DNA of 64,000 nucleotides from Streptomyces noursei (GCF_016917755.1 NZ_CP070326.1:1922001-1986000); one strand, 5' to 3'; shown: positions 40,978-48,832, counted from the first letter of the stretch. The notes: a model not told the origin generated them from the sequence alone. A program made the numbers and translations.

Positions 40978-41223
40978 ATGACCGACGCCACCCGGCGCAC
41001 CATCCGCACCGTCGTGCAGACCACCGTCGCCCTCGCCGTTCTGCTGCCCGCCATCGTCGACGCCTCCGGCATCCCCGCATCCCTGCCCTGGGTCGCCGGC
41101 TCCCTCGCCGTCGCCGGTGGCCTGGCCCGCGTGATGGCTCTGCCCGGCGTGCAGGCCCTGCTCCCCGGCTGGCTGCGCAGCGCACCGCCCGGCCACACCA
41201 AGGACACCGGAGGTGACGTGTGA
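40978..41223 (+). CDS. Holin
   Basis: An 81-residue protein with two hydrophobic segments (TVVQTTVALAVLLPAIVDAS and LPWVAGSLAVAGGLARVMAL) and a charged C-terminal tail, directly after the endolysin gene. It would form membrane lesions that release the lysin. A close copy lies at 48,521 in the second prophage remnant, identical over most of the first 65 residues. Confidence 0.8.
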   Translation: MTDATRRTIRTVVQTTVALAVLLPAIVDASGIPASLPWVAGSLAVAGGLARVMALPGVQALLPGWLRSAPPGHTKDTGGDV

Positions 41224-41477
41224 CCGACCACGACCCCGGCGACGTCGCCCTCGAACTCGAACGACTCCGCGGCGCCGTCGAGGCCGGGTTCGCCCGCGTC
41301 GACGGCGCCCTGGCCCTCGTCGTCCAACGCTCCGACCAAACCGACCGACGCCTCGCCGAGCTCGACACCCGCCTCGACGCCGTCGAACGCCGCCGCTGGC
41401 CCCTCCCCAGCATCGCCGCCCTGCTCGGCGTCGTCGGCCTGTTCATGACCGTCTGGCAGGCGACCGCTGCTCGATAG
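41220..41477 (+). CDS. Lysis accessory: coiled coil with C-terminal membrane segment
   Basis: An 85-residue protein: coiled coil (LRGAVEAGFARVDGALALVV to about residue 57) and a C-terminal transmembrane segment (LPSIAALLGVVGLFMTVWQA). It overlaps the holin stop (GTGA). Such proteins are common as second holin or holin-like proteins in actinophage lysis cassettes. Confidence 0.7.
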   Translation: MTDHDPGDVALELERLRGAVEAGFARVDGALALVVQRSDQTDRRLAELDTRLDAVERRRWPLPSIAALLGVVGLFMTVWQATAAR

Positions 41478-41485
41478 CAGCACTA

Positions 41486-41525
41486 AAATCCCCCGCGCGG
41501 CCGGCAGTGGCCGCGCGGGGGATTT
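41486..41525. terminator. Strong bidirectional terminator ending the late operon
   Basis: AAATCCCCCGCGCGGCC (41486-41502) and GGCCGCGCGGGGGATTT (41509-41525) are perfect 17-base arms with a six-base loop. It stops the rightward late transcript and the leftward DUF397 transcript. Confidence 0.92.
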
Positions 41526-41554
41526 CTGCGTTACGCGCTGGGACAGGAACGTTC

Positions 41555-41740
41555 TCAGTCGTTGAGAGTCTTGCTGAACTCCACGAACCCGGCCCAGCAG
41601 GCCGGCGAGAAGGTCAGCGTCCCGCCGTCCCGGTCCTTGGTGTCTCGAACCATAACCTTGGTGGAGCCAGCGTCAGCAACTTCGACGCAGCTTTCGTGCT
41701 TGGTATAGGTGCTGGTGCGCCAATTCACCATCTCAGCCAC
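41555..41740 (-). CDS. DUF397 protein
   Basis: A 61-residue protein, VNWRTSTYTKHESCVEVADA and MVRDTKDRDGGTLTFSPACW, which is the DUF397 family: small partners of XRE/DUF5753 regulators in Streptomyces, some of which act as antitoxin-like or signalling partners. The ATG overlaps the end of the XRE gene by eight bases. Confidence 0.88.
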   Translation of the reverse strand: MAEMVNWRTSTYTKHESCVEVADAGSTKVMVRDTKDRDGGTLTFSPACWAGFVEFSKTLND

Positions 41741-42596
41741 GTTCTTCCCTTCCTAAACGTTCAAAATGTTCAATGGCAGTCAAGATGAGGTCCCTAGCGG
41801 CCGGGCCATAGACGGCGGACTGTCGGTGAAGCTCAAATTCCTTGCGGTAGAGCTCGATTTCCTTCGGCTGCGTCACGGAAATCTCCGCAGAGGACGTCTC
41901 GATCTTGACGAGCTTGTCGTCGAACATCACGAAGCCGTGCCCGAGCCAGATGACCAGGGGCGCGGACCGTGGGACGATCCCCAGAGTGAGCCGCGGGAGC
42001 GCCAACACAGCTATGAGTCGGTCGAGTTGAGCCCTCATAACCTCCGAGCCCCCATGGTTCGAGTAGAGGGCTTGCTCGCCGAGGAGCACGTTGAAGATCC
42101 GGTCCCCCTCGTAGAGATACCTCTGCCGTTCGAGACGCTTCACCACCGCCGCCTCCATGTCGGGCGGGCTCTCGTGGAAGCTCGATACCAGCTCGAAGAT
42201 GACCTTGGCGTATTCCGCAGTCTGGATGGTGCCCCAGATGACGTTGGGCTCCCAGACCCTGAATACCTTGGTCTTCCGGTAGAGCGGCAGGGACTTCTTC
42301 TGGAGGTTCTCGGTCCCGTCCTGGATATGCCGGCGCCACTCCATCCACATCTCGTCGATGTGGCGGACGGTGGCGATCAGATCGGCGAGGTCCGACTTGT
42401 GCCCGGTCTTCTCGCACCAGACGCGGATGTCGTCCTCGCTGGCGTTCTGCTTACCGTTCTCGATACGAGAGACCTTGGATTCCTGCCAGCCGGTGGCCGC
42501 GGCGAAGGCCCGGCCGCTGCTGAACCCCGCGTCCTTACGGAATCCACGCAACCGGGCCCCCAACGCCTCCCGTGTCACCTGTGCTTGATCGCTCAC
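41733..42596 (-). CDS. XRE-family regulator (HTH + DUF5753)
   Basis: A 287-residue protein. The N-terminal HTH (LGARLRGFRKDAGFSSGRAF, TGWQESKVSRIENGKQNASE) is followed by DUF5753 (VWEPNVIWGTIQTAEYAKVI, RLERQRYLYEGDRIFNVLLG). It pairs with the DUF397 protein. GTG 42596 is taken because the HTH begins ten residues later. Such pairs regulate development or local operons. Confidence 0.88.
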   Translation of the reverse strand: MSDQAQVTREALGARLRGFRKDAGFSSGRAFAAATGWQESKVSRIENGKQNASEDDIRVWCEKTGHKSDLADLIATVRHIDEMWMEWRRHIQDGTENLQKKSLPLYRKTKVFRVWEPNVIWGTIQTAEYAKVIFELVSSFHESPPDMEAAVVKRLERQRYLYEGDRIFNVLLGEQALYSNHGGSEVMRAQLDRLIAVLALPRLTLGIVPRSAPLVIWLGHGFVMFDDKLVKIETSSAEISVTQPKEIELYRKEFELHRQSAVYGPAARDLILTAIEHFERLGREERG

Positions 42597-42603
42597 GGAA
42601 CAG

Positions 42604-43125
42604 TCAGGGCTTGTACTCGTTGTGAGGAACGGCCATGCCCCAGAGCAGATCCCGAACGCGGATGCACTCGGCGACGATGGCCGGCGCCTCGATGATCTCG
42701 GAGCCCAAGACACGCCCCGCGTCGTCGAAGTGCCCCACGGCCAAAAGCTTGTCGTCGAAGAGCCACCAGTCATTACCCGCCACGGGGAGCCTCAGCCCCT
42801 CGGGCAACTTGTGCCGCGACAACCATCGGATGGACTCGCCGGCCTCTTCGTTGACTTGGGTGGTGGCGTGCTCCCACTGGATGTAGCGGCTGTGCGGCTC
42901 GGTGACGACCCGGACCCGGCGCACGGTCATCCCCGAGTCGGTGACACGCTTCATGAGCTGTGTCCACGGCACCATGAACGAGTCGTCGGCTGTCCCACGA
43001 AGCCAGCTCTCGTACGGGCCCTCCTCGTTGGGGACTGAGTAGTCGTCCCTCAGCTCCAAGTGGAAAGCGTCGTGCGCGTAGCGCTCAAAGAGCTGGTTGC
43101 GCTCGGCGCTGGAGATCAGCTCCAC
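42604..43125 (-). CDS. DUF6879 protein
   Basis: A 173-residue protein, FERYAHDAFHLELRDDYSVP, VRRVRVVTEPHSRYIQWEHA, RLPVAGNDWWLFDDKLLAVG and EAPAIVAECIRVRDLLW, matching the DUF6879 family found beside XRE regulators in Streptomyces. The biochemical role is unknown. It overlaps the upstream gene by 41 bases. Confidence 0.82.
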   Translation of the reverse strand: MELISSAERNQLFERYAHDAFHLELRDDYSVPNEEGPYESWLRGTADDSFMVPWTQLMKRVTDSGMTVRRVRVVTEPHSRYIQWEHATTQVNEEAGESIRWLSRHKLPEGLRLPVAGNDWWLFDDKLLAVGHFDDAGRVLGSEIIEAPAIVAECIRVRDLLWGMAVPHNEYKP

Positions 43126-43504
43126 GCGGTTCCTCCAGTAGCGCCGTGATCGCGGCCTTGGGGACCTCGACCACGGTCTCGTAGTCCGGAATCTCCATCT
43201 GTGCCAGGGCCTCGGGGTCGGTCACCTCCAGGCCCTGGACAACGTACGTTCCCTCTGGCGTCAGGACCATGAGGGGGTCCTCAAGACGCCTGAACTCACC
43301 GGAGGGAAGACCGTCCTTCTCCAGGTGCTCGAACAGCTCGGTCGGCACCTCCACCACCGTCTCGCCCTCGGAGACGGTGAGCTGCATGAGCAGATCGTTC
43401 GCGAAGATTCTCCACCCCTGGACGAGGTACGTGTCACGGTCGGTGGCGTAGAGAGTCGGGCAGTCACCCTGGCGGGAGTTCTTACCAAGGAACCGTAGCT
43501 TCAT
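43085..43504 (-). CDS. Hypothetical protein with duplicated half (139 aa)
   Basis: A 139-residue protein in two similar halves: GDCPTLYATDRDTYLVQGWR with EGETVVEVPTELFEHLEKDG, and PEGTYVVQGLEVTDPEALAQ with DYETVVEVPKAAITALLEE. The shared T.V..P and YVVQG..V elements suggest an internal duplication. It heads the leftward operon with DUF6879 and the XRE pair. Function unknown. Confidence 0.65.
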   Translation of the reverse strand: MKLRFLGKNSRQGDCPTLYATDRDTYLVQGWRIFANDLLMQLTVSEGETVVEVPTELFEHLEKDGLPSGEFRRLEDPLMVLTPEGTYVVQGLEVTDPEALAQMEIPDYETVVEVPKAAITALLEEPRGADLQRRAQPAL

Positions 43505-43526
43505 GGTCGTTCTCCTGTCTGCCGTC

Positions 43527-43604
43527 TTGCGCGACTTTGCGCGCCACCACGAGGTTCGGCGAGGCGTTCGACCGCGTCAATCCACTTGCTGCAAACTCGC
43601 GCAA
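43527..43604. promoter_or_regulatory. TTGCGCG operator repeats in the divergent promoter region
   Basis: TTGCGCG occurs at 43527-43533 and 43537-43543 (10-bp period) and in reverse as CGCGCAA at 43598-43604, in the 192 bp between the divergent starts at 43,504 and 43,697. Spacing of one helical turn suggests binding sites for the adjacent XRE regulator. Confidence 0.5.
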
Positions 43605-43696
43605 TCTCCTTGGAGGTTGGCTGACAGCGGCTCTACGTTCGTTCTCGACCTGAGCAGCCAACGCCGCCGCACGCGAGCGGCGCCGAGGGGAGACGC

Positions 43697-44071
43697 GTGG
43701 TGTTCACCGTGACTGACAGGGCCAAGGTTCCGAGCATCGACGATCTGCCGATCGATGTGGAGCTGGTCGAGGACAGCACTGATTCCACACTGACGATGAA
43801 GCTGGCCACCTCGACCCGCGAGGAGATCGAGAGCAAGACGCCGATTCTCATCGGTCACCTGGAGCTGTTCCTCAGGGAGGAGTTGGGGGCGGACGAGGAC
43901 TCCCAGGTACGAGACATGTTCTCCAGGGCGTACAAGCTCCTCGACCTGAAGGACCGGCCCACCAGGGAAACGACGGCCTTCAGCGTCTTCCTCTTCAACC
44001 GTGACGTGGCCCTCCTGACCCGGCAGCTCCTCTGGATCTACCGCCAGAGGAGAGAAGACGGTGACGCGTGA
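43697..44071 (+). CDS. Hypothetical protein upstream of the DUF6624-CYTH gene (124 aa)
   Basis: A 124-residue acidic protein (VPSIDDLPIDVELVEDSTDS, EIESKTPILIGHLELFLREE, LLDLKDRPTRETTAFSVFLF) starting at GTG 43697 behind GGGGAG. It overlaps the next gene, so they are co-expressed. No family is recognised. Confidence 0.6.
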   Translation: MVFTVTDRAKVPSIDDLPIDVELVEDSTDSTLTMKLATSTREEIESKTPILIGHLELFLREELGADEDSQVRDMFSRAYKLLDLKDRPTRETTAFSVFLFNRDVALLTRQLLWIYRQRREDGDA

Positions 44072-45197
44072 GCCCCAACCTCCGGTAGACGCCCCCTCCG
44101 CACCGAACTGCCCCCAACTAACCGCTGTGCTACTCGACTTCAAACGAGAGCACCAAGCGGCACAGGCGCTGGCGGACCTCCGTGACGACCACGATTCAAT
44201 CGCCTACCTCGCCAAGGTCGAGGACCTGGCTACCGAAGCACTCAAGGTGATCATTGCCGCCCACGGCTGGCCGGGACACACCCTCACCGGCGAGGCTGGC
44301 GCCAACGCGGCCTGGTGGATCGTGCACCACTCCAACGACCGTGCCTTTCAGCGACGGGCTCTCGCACTGCTTGACGAGGCCGTGCAAGTTGGGGAAGCCA
44401 CGCAGGAGCAGCTCACCTTCCTCACCGATCGAGTCCGCGTACTGGCAGGCCGCCCGCAGCTCTACGGAACGCAGTTCAACATCGGCACAAACGGGCTTCG
44501 CGCATACGTAGTTGAAGATCCTGAACACCTTGACGTGCGCCGCGCCAAGATGGGCCTCTCGCCCTTCGACGCCTTCGACAAGCTCGTGCGCGGCTTCTAC
44601 CCGCCCCCGGACCCGCCAGATTCCGGGAGCCCAACACAGCGCTACACCACCAGGAGATCCATGCACACCATTGAGTACGAAGCGAAGGCGCTGGGCATCG
44701 ACCCGAACGCCATGGCCGAACGGATCAAGGCGGCCGGTGGAAGTTTCCAGGGCGAGCGCCTGATGCGCCGCTACGTCTACGACACCGTTCCCGCGGTGCC
44801 GGGCCGGTGGGTGCGCCTGCGGGACTCTGGTGGCGCGGTGACCCTGTGCGTGAAGACGATCAGCTCGGACGAGATCGACGGCACCCGGGAGACCGAGACG
44901 ACGGTCGGCTCGTTCGAGGACACGCACGTGCTCCTCGGGCTCATGGGGCTCGCGCACCGCAGCTACCAGGAGAACCGGCGCTCGTCCTGGCTGCTGGACG
45001 GTGTGCGGCTGGAGATCGACGAATGGCCGCTCATCCCGCCCTATCTGGAGATCGAGGGCGACACCGAAGACGAGGTCTGGTCCACCGCCGAACTCCTGTC
45101 CATCCCGCGGGATGACCTGACCAGCGAAAACACGACCAAGGTATTCGCCCGCTACGGAATCGACCTCGACTCCATCAACGAGCTCCGCTTCGCCTAG
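44061..45197 (+). CDS. DUF6624-CYTH fusion protein
   Basis: A 378-residue protein. Residues about 40-190 are DUF6624-like (VIIAAHGWPGHTLTGEAGAN, AAWWIVHHSNDRAFQRRALA, AGRPQLYGTQFNIGTNG). From residue 201 (MHTIEYEAKALGIDPNAMAE) to the end is a CYTH/CyaB-type triphosphate tunnel domain (VRLRDSGGAVTLCVKTISSD, GVRLEIDEWPLIPPYLEIEG), which in known members hydrolyses or cyclises triphosphates. An internal ATG at 44,661 has AGGAGATCC before it, so a separate 178-residue CYTH protein may also be made. It lies immediately upstream of a radical SAM gene. The substrate is unknown. Confidence 0.72.
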   Translation: MTREPQPPVDAPSAPNCPQLTAVLLDFKREHQAAQALADLRDDHDSIAYLAKVEDLATEALKVIIAAHGWPGHTLTGEAGANAAWWIVHHSNDRAFQRRALALLDEAVQVGEATQEQLTFLTDRVRVLAGRPQLYGTQFNIGTNGLRAYVVEDPEHLDVRRAKMGLSPFDAFDKLVRGFYPPPDPPDSGSPTQRYTTRRSMHTIEYEAKALGIDPNAMAERIKAAGGSFQGERLMRRYVYDTVPAVPGRWVRLRDSGGAVTLCVKTISSDEIDGTRETETTVGSFEDTHVLLGLMGLAHRSYQENRRSSWLLDGVRLEIDEWPLIPPYLEIEGDTEDEVWSTAELLSIPRDDLTSENTTKVFARYGIDLDSINELRFA

Positions 45198-45212
45198 CCC
45201 TCTCCACCATCC

Positions 45213-45240
45213 GCCGGCGGGGGCATGTGTCCCCGCCGGC
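45213..45240 (+). terminator. Hairpin directly upstream of the radical SAM ribosome binding site
   Basis: GCCGGCGGGG (45213-45222) and CCCCGCCGGC (45231-45240) form a perfect 10-bp stem with an eight-base loop; CAGGAGG and the ATG at 45,253 follow at once. It may be a terminator or an attenuator that sets the ratio of the two genes. Confidence 0.6.
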
Positions 45241-45252
45241 CAGGAGGCGACC

Positions 45253-46368
45253 ATGATCGACCGCGACTCGAACGACCTACCAGTCACGGTAGTGCCGGAC
45301 CGAACCCTACGCGTCAAGATCATCGACGCATGCGGGCTCGCCTGCACCTTCTGCCACAACGAAGGCACCCCCGTCACGACGGACAACCCCGACCGCGAAG
45401 CGGGGCAGTTCACCGGGACACCCGGCCGCTCCGGCCGAGTCTCGATCTACCTCACCACCAACGGCGCCGGCTTCCTGTCCGAACGCATCAAAGCCGACTC
45501 CGACTTCGCCCTCGCACTGGCAGCAATGCGGGGCAGTCTCCCGACAACTGAGGTCCACTTCACCGGCGGAGAACCCACCCTCCACCCCGAACTACCCCAA
45601 CTCATCCGCATAGCACGCCGACTCGGCCTGACGGTCGGACTCACCAGCAACGGCGAGAACGGCGCCGCCGTCCTGCCCGAGTGCGCAGCGGCCGGACTCG
45701 ACCGCATCAACCTGTCCGTGTTCGGCACGACCCCCGAAGAACTCGCCGCCGTCCAGGCCCCACGCCTGGCCTCACCGAAACTGGCGGCACGCAAGCTCGA
45801 CGCACTCGCCGCCACGGTCGAGGCCGCCGCCCGGCACGGGGTAAAGGTCTCGGCAAACATCGTGATCCCAGACCACGACCATGTGGCACGGGTGCTCCGA
45901 GTCATCGAGGAGCACGGGCGGGCCGTCACCGTACGCATGTTGGTCAACCTTGAGGACGACGGCGCCTCACGCGCCGCCATGCAAGAAGTCGTCGACCACC
46001 TCGGAGCCGCACCGGTCCGCCGCATCATCACCGCCGGCGCCTCCGACCAGCGCATCCGCTACCGACTCCCCGACGGCCGGACGCTGTACGCCAAGAGCAT
46101 CCGGCCCGTCCGACTGCCGGACACCTGCACAGGGTGCCGGTTCAACAACGACCGGGACTGCCAGGAGGGCTATTACGGTGTACGCATGTACCGGGCGCAG
46201 AGCGGCCCCTTCATGGTCGGCGTGTGCATCCAACGCATGGACCTGTGTCTGACACTCGGCGAATTCGTGATGAGCCAGCGCTGCGCCGAAGTTCGGGACT
46301 TCCGCGACGAGGAAACGGCCAGACTCACGGCCCTCTACCAGCCGGCCGGCGTTCCCGCCCCGCACTGA
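45253..46368 (+). CDS. Radical SAM protein (MoaA/SPASM-like)
   Basis: A 371-residue protein. The 4Fe-4S motif CGLACTFC is at residues 27-34 (C-x3-C-x2-C), the SAM-binding TGGEP at 104-108, and beta strands LTVGLTSNGENGA and RINLSVFGT follow. The C-terminus has more cysteines (CTGCRFNNDRDCQ, GVCIQRMDLCLTLGE), probably a second cluster. The layout recalls MoaA, but no other molybdenum-cofactor gene is near. It follows the DUF6624-CYTH gene, so it may act on a nucleotide-derived substrate; this is inference. Confidence 0.82.
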   Translation: MIDRDSNDLPVTVVPDRTLRVKIIDACGLACTFCHNEGTPVTTDNPDREAGQFTGTPGRSGRVSIYLTTNGAGFLSERIKADSDFALALAAMRGSLPTTEVHFTGGEPTLHPELPQLIRIARRLGLTVGLTSNGENGAAVLPECAAAGLDRINLSVFGTTPEELAAVQAPRLASPKLAARKLDALAATVEAAARHGVKVSANIVIPDHDHVARVLRVIEEHGRAVTVRMLVNLEDDGASRAAMQEVVDHLGAAPVRRIITAGASDQRIRYRLPDGRTLYAKSIRPVRLPDTCTGCRFNNDRDCQEGYYGVRMYRAQSGPFMVGVCIQRMDLCLTLGEFVMSQRCAEVRDFRDEETARLTALYQPAGVPAPH

Positions 46369-46449
46369 CCGTCGCGGTCGCACGACGGCGCACCCGCCGG
46401 GATTTCTCCCGGCGGGTGCGCCTTGTTGCGTTTCCCCAGGCCACAGGGT

Positions 46450-46860
46450 GTGTTCATTGGAGAAGAAACCCGAGAAGTTCCTGATCGACCACACCGGCGC
46501 GGTGGCCGGCCGCTTCCGTCCGCGCACGGAGCCCGAGGCAGCGGAGCTGATCACGGCAATCGAGGCAGCGCTGCCGGCCTGATCCGCGGCGTCCGGGGCC
46601 GGGCCGGGCCTCTTCGGCTGCTGCAAGGCGATTCGCCCGATCAGCTTCCGAAGGATCAGGTTCCGCTCGGCCGCGGTCAGCGTCTCCCACTCGTCCAGGA
46701 CGCCCACCACCAGAGGCGGGTAGTCCTCAGCCTCCGGCATCTCCTCGACCTCAAACAGGGTCGAGATCCGCTCTGAAAGCTGGTCCCGCTCGGCCACCAG
46801 CTCATCCCGCGCCGCCTCGAACCCACCCCTGCCGCACAGCGCCTCGCCGAGCAAATGCTC
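46450..46860 (-). pseudogene. Serine recombinase C-terminal remnant
   Basis: On the minus strand the frame reads ARDELVAERDQLSERISTLF, VLDEWETLTAAERNLILRKL and IGRIALQQPKRPG, the coiled-coil and C-terminal domain of large serine recombinases. The catalytic, Recombinase and zinc domains are missing: at about 46,855 it meets an unrelated phage gene read in the opposite direction. It is the relic of an integrase, either that of the outer prophage or of the second one. Confidence 0.65.
46577..46594. repeat. 18-bp direct repeat, copy 1
   Basis: GCCTGATCCGCGGCGTCC occurs here inside the recombinase remnant and again at 48735-48752, at the end of the second prophage remnant. The repeats flank 2.1 kb. 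They could be attachment-site relics or the junction of a deletion. Confidence 0.5.
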
Positions 46861-47236
46861 GGGGTCCTCACCGAGTTCGAGCAGGCCCGCCATGCCGGGA
46901 TCACCGCGGCCGGCGGCAACCCCGACGACGATCGCGCCCGGCTCGAACAGGTGCGAACGATCGCCGAGCGGTACGAGCACCACCACAGGGACGCCGCCGA
47001 ACTTCCAGTACTGATCGAGAGTCTGGCCGAGGACCTCGACCTCAACGACGTGCGCGCACTGCGCGTCGCCGGCGCGTCCGTCGTCGCCATCACGCCCGAG
47101 GTGATCATGCGTGCAGCGGACCGCGGCATGAAGGCACCCGAGATCGCCGGAAAATGAGCCTTACGCCCTCACGCGTATACGACCTCATTCGCAAGGAGCG
47201 GCAGAAGCGACACGAGACCAGCCCCGAGCCGTAGTC
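46855..47236 (+). pseudogene. Degraded copy of the 3,775-4,350 gene
   Basis: MLGVLTEFEQARHAGITAAG, GNPDDDRARLEQVRTIAERY and DVRALRVAGASVVAITPEVI parallel the protein at 3,775 (MLGIMAEYEQRRREEIIAAG and following). The frame stops at TGA near 47,155 within AAAATGA; the C-terminal HTH (MSLTPSRVYDLIRKERQK) continues in another frame, so one A seems lost. The N-terminal third is missing. It is the first recognisable gene of the second, collapsed prophage. Confidence 0.75.
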
Positions 47237-47313
47237 CAGAACCAGCGCGGGCCCGGTCCGGCGACCTCATCGCCGTACGGGCCCGAATAGCCACGATGGG
47301 AGCAACCCCCACC

Positions 47314-47568
47314 ATGGCCAACACCAACCCTACCGAGCAGCCCTTACCCCCAAAGGGAACGACCGATCCGTCCTGTGAGGAAGGACCGGTCGCCGCCTTA
47401 ACTCGGCCCAGCGAAGAGCGCCCTTCTCCTTTCCTATCCGATAACGACTCAGGCGAAGGGGCAATGCGGCCGAAAGGCACGGTCGTCCGATCAGTCGATG
47501 CGGAATCCCGATCACGGATGCCGAGGTTCCCGAACACGCGCCAGCCGCCGTATCGGGTAACACGGTGA
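47314..47568 (+). pseudogene. Truncated DUF2637 gene start in the second remnant
   Basis: The leader GGGAGCAACCCCC and the start MANTNPTEQPLP match the gene at 4,419 (MATHNPTQPLP), but after about twelve residues the sequence is unrelated and has no membrane segments. It shows that the second prophage carried the same gene order and then suffered a deletion. Confidence 0.65.
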
Positions 47569-48249
47569 AATTTCATCTGACCTGCTCAACCGATGCTCAT
47601 GAGCCGGTTGGGCCGCGGGGAGGTCTAACCACCGGTGGTCGTGCCATCGGAGGCAGCCAGGCGTTGGCGGCGTGTAATCCAGCGACTGGGTTGAGAACAA
47701 CCGTAGGAGGACTATCCGTGAACATTGCCAAGAGCCAAGAAGGCTGCCATGGTCCTTATGGCGACCGGCATCGCGACGGGAGTGCCGACAGGCGCGGCTT
47801 ATGGCGAACAGCGGTGCGCAGGGCGCCGCCGTCAGGTCACCCGGCTTCGCCTCAGGCAACCTGGCCCAGATGCCGATCCACATGCCGATCAACCTCTGCG
47901 GCAACACGATCAACTCAGAATCCGCCTCCGAGTTCTGCGCCTCGCACTGCGAGTTCCCCGTCGCTGTGACTCCGGAGCAAGCCAATTCCTGGTAGCCGCA
48001 GTACTTCAGGGCCTCGCTGCCTTGATAGACCACCGGCTCACCACCCCGCCACCCGTGAGGAGCGCCGAGCTTGCTGGGCATCGCCTGGCTGAGCTGGGAG
48101 GGATTGAAGACAGCCGCCGGAGCCTGGTCTCCTGCTGAGCTTCCACCACCCGAACCGCCACCACTGGCGCCGTTCCCTCCCTGAGAGCAGGCCGCCATCG
48201 CGAATATGCATACAGCGCCCATGGCCGCGCTACGTGATCCCCGACGCAT
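47512..48249 (-). CDS. Lipoprotein, probably 3'-truncated
   Basis: A 245-codon frame with a lipoprotein signal peptide: MRRGSRSAAMGAVCIFAMAA then CSQGGNGASGGG (lipobox AMAAC, Cys 21). About residues 22-100 (LGAPHGWRGGEPVVYQGSEA, CSGVTATGNSQCEAQNSEAD) look like a Streptomyces exported lipoprotein; the last 120 residues are basic, low in structure and probably read-through of junction DNA. ATG 48249 follows GGAAGGAG. It could be cargo or a chromosomal gene cut by the prophage remnant. Confidence 0.6.
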   Translation of the reverse strand: MRRGSRSAAMGAVCIFAMAACSQGGNGASGGGSGGGSSAGDQAPAAVFNPSQLSQAMPSKLGAPHGWRGGEPVVYQGSEALKYCGYQELACSGVTATGNSQCEAQNSEADSELIVLPQRLIGMWIGIWARLPEAKPGDLTAAPCAPLFAISRACRHSRRDAGRHKDHGSLLGSWQCSRIVLLRLFSTQSLDYTPPTPGCLRWHDHRWLDLPAAQPAHEHRLSRSDEISPCYPIRRLARVREPRHP

Positions 48250-48520
48250 CCGACGCTCCTTCCAGCTCTTGATAACTCGCTCTTGATAACTCGCCATGTA
48301 CACCCAGCACCATCGGACGCATGGGCTCCAACAGCGTTGTTGCTGGTGCTACTTGCCTTGGCAGCGTCGAGCCGAGCGACGGCAAGCGCTCCACGATCTA
48401 CCACCTCGCCGGCTCCTGCATTCCGGCCCCTGGTGATCCCGAGGAAACGCCCTAACCCCACGCCCGCCCTCACATGGCAGGCGGGCGCCCCTGCCCCCCG
48501 CTCTGGGAAGTGGTACTCCC

Positions 48521-48832
48521 ATGACCGACGCCACCCGGCGCACCATCCGCACCGTCGTGCAGACCACCGTCGCGCTCGCCGTGCCGCTGCCCGCGACCGT
48601 CGACGCCTCCGGCATCTCCGCATCCCCGCCATGGGTCGCCGGCTCCCTCGCCGTCGCCGGCGGCCTCGCCCACGTGATGGTGCTGCCCGGCATGCAGGCA
48701 CTGCTCCCCGGCTGGCCGCGCGCCGAGCCGCCTCGCCTGATCCGCGGCGTCCCGGGCCGGCTCGGGGTGCGGCACCGCTCCGGCCCGGGTGGGACCGTAA
48801 GCGCCCCAACGCCGCCCTTCCGCGCGATTTAG
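48521..48832 (+). pseudogene. Second copy of the holin gene (tail replaced)
   Basis: MTDATRRTIRTVVQTTVALA then VPLPATVDASGISASPPWVA and GSLAVAGGLAHVMVLPGMQA are nearly identical to the holin at 40,978, at protein and DNA level, up to about 48,725. The C-terminal tail then differs (RLIRGVPGRLGVRHRSG) because the frame runs into junction sequence. It marks the right end of the second prophage remnant. Confidence 0.75.
48735..48752. repeat. 18-bp direct repeat, copy 2
   Basis: Identical to 46577-46594. Phage similarity ends just before this copy and chromosomal sequence begins soon after, which is what an att-type junction would look like. Confidence 0.5.

Noticed and set aside
45253..46368. 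Radical SAM protein as a prokaryotic viperin
   Set aside because: The cluster motif context, the length and the cysteine-rich C-terminus are closer to MoaA/SPASM proteins; only an analogy of chemistry was kept.
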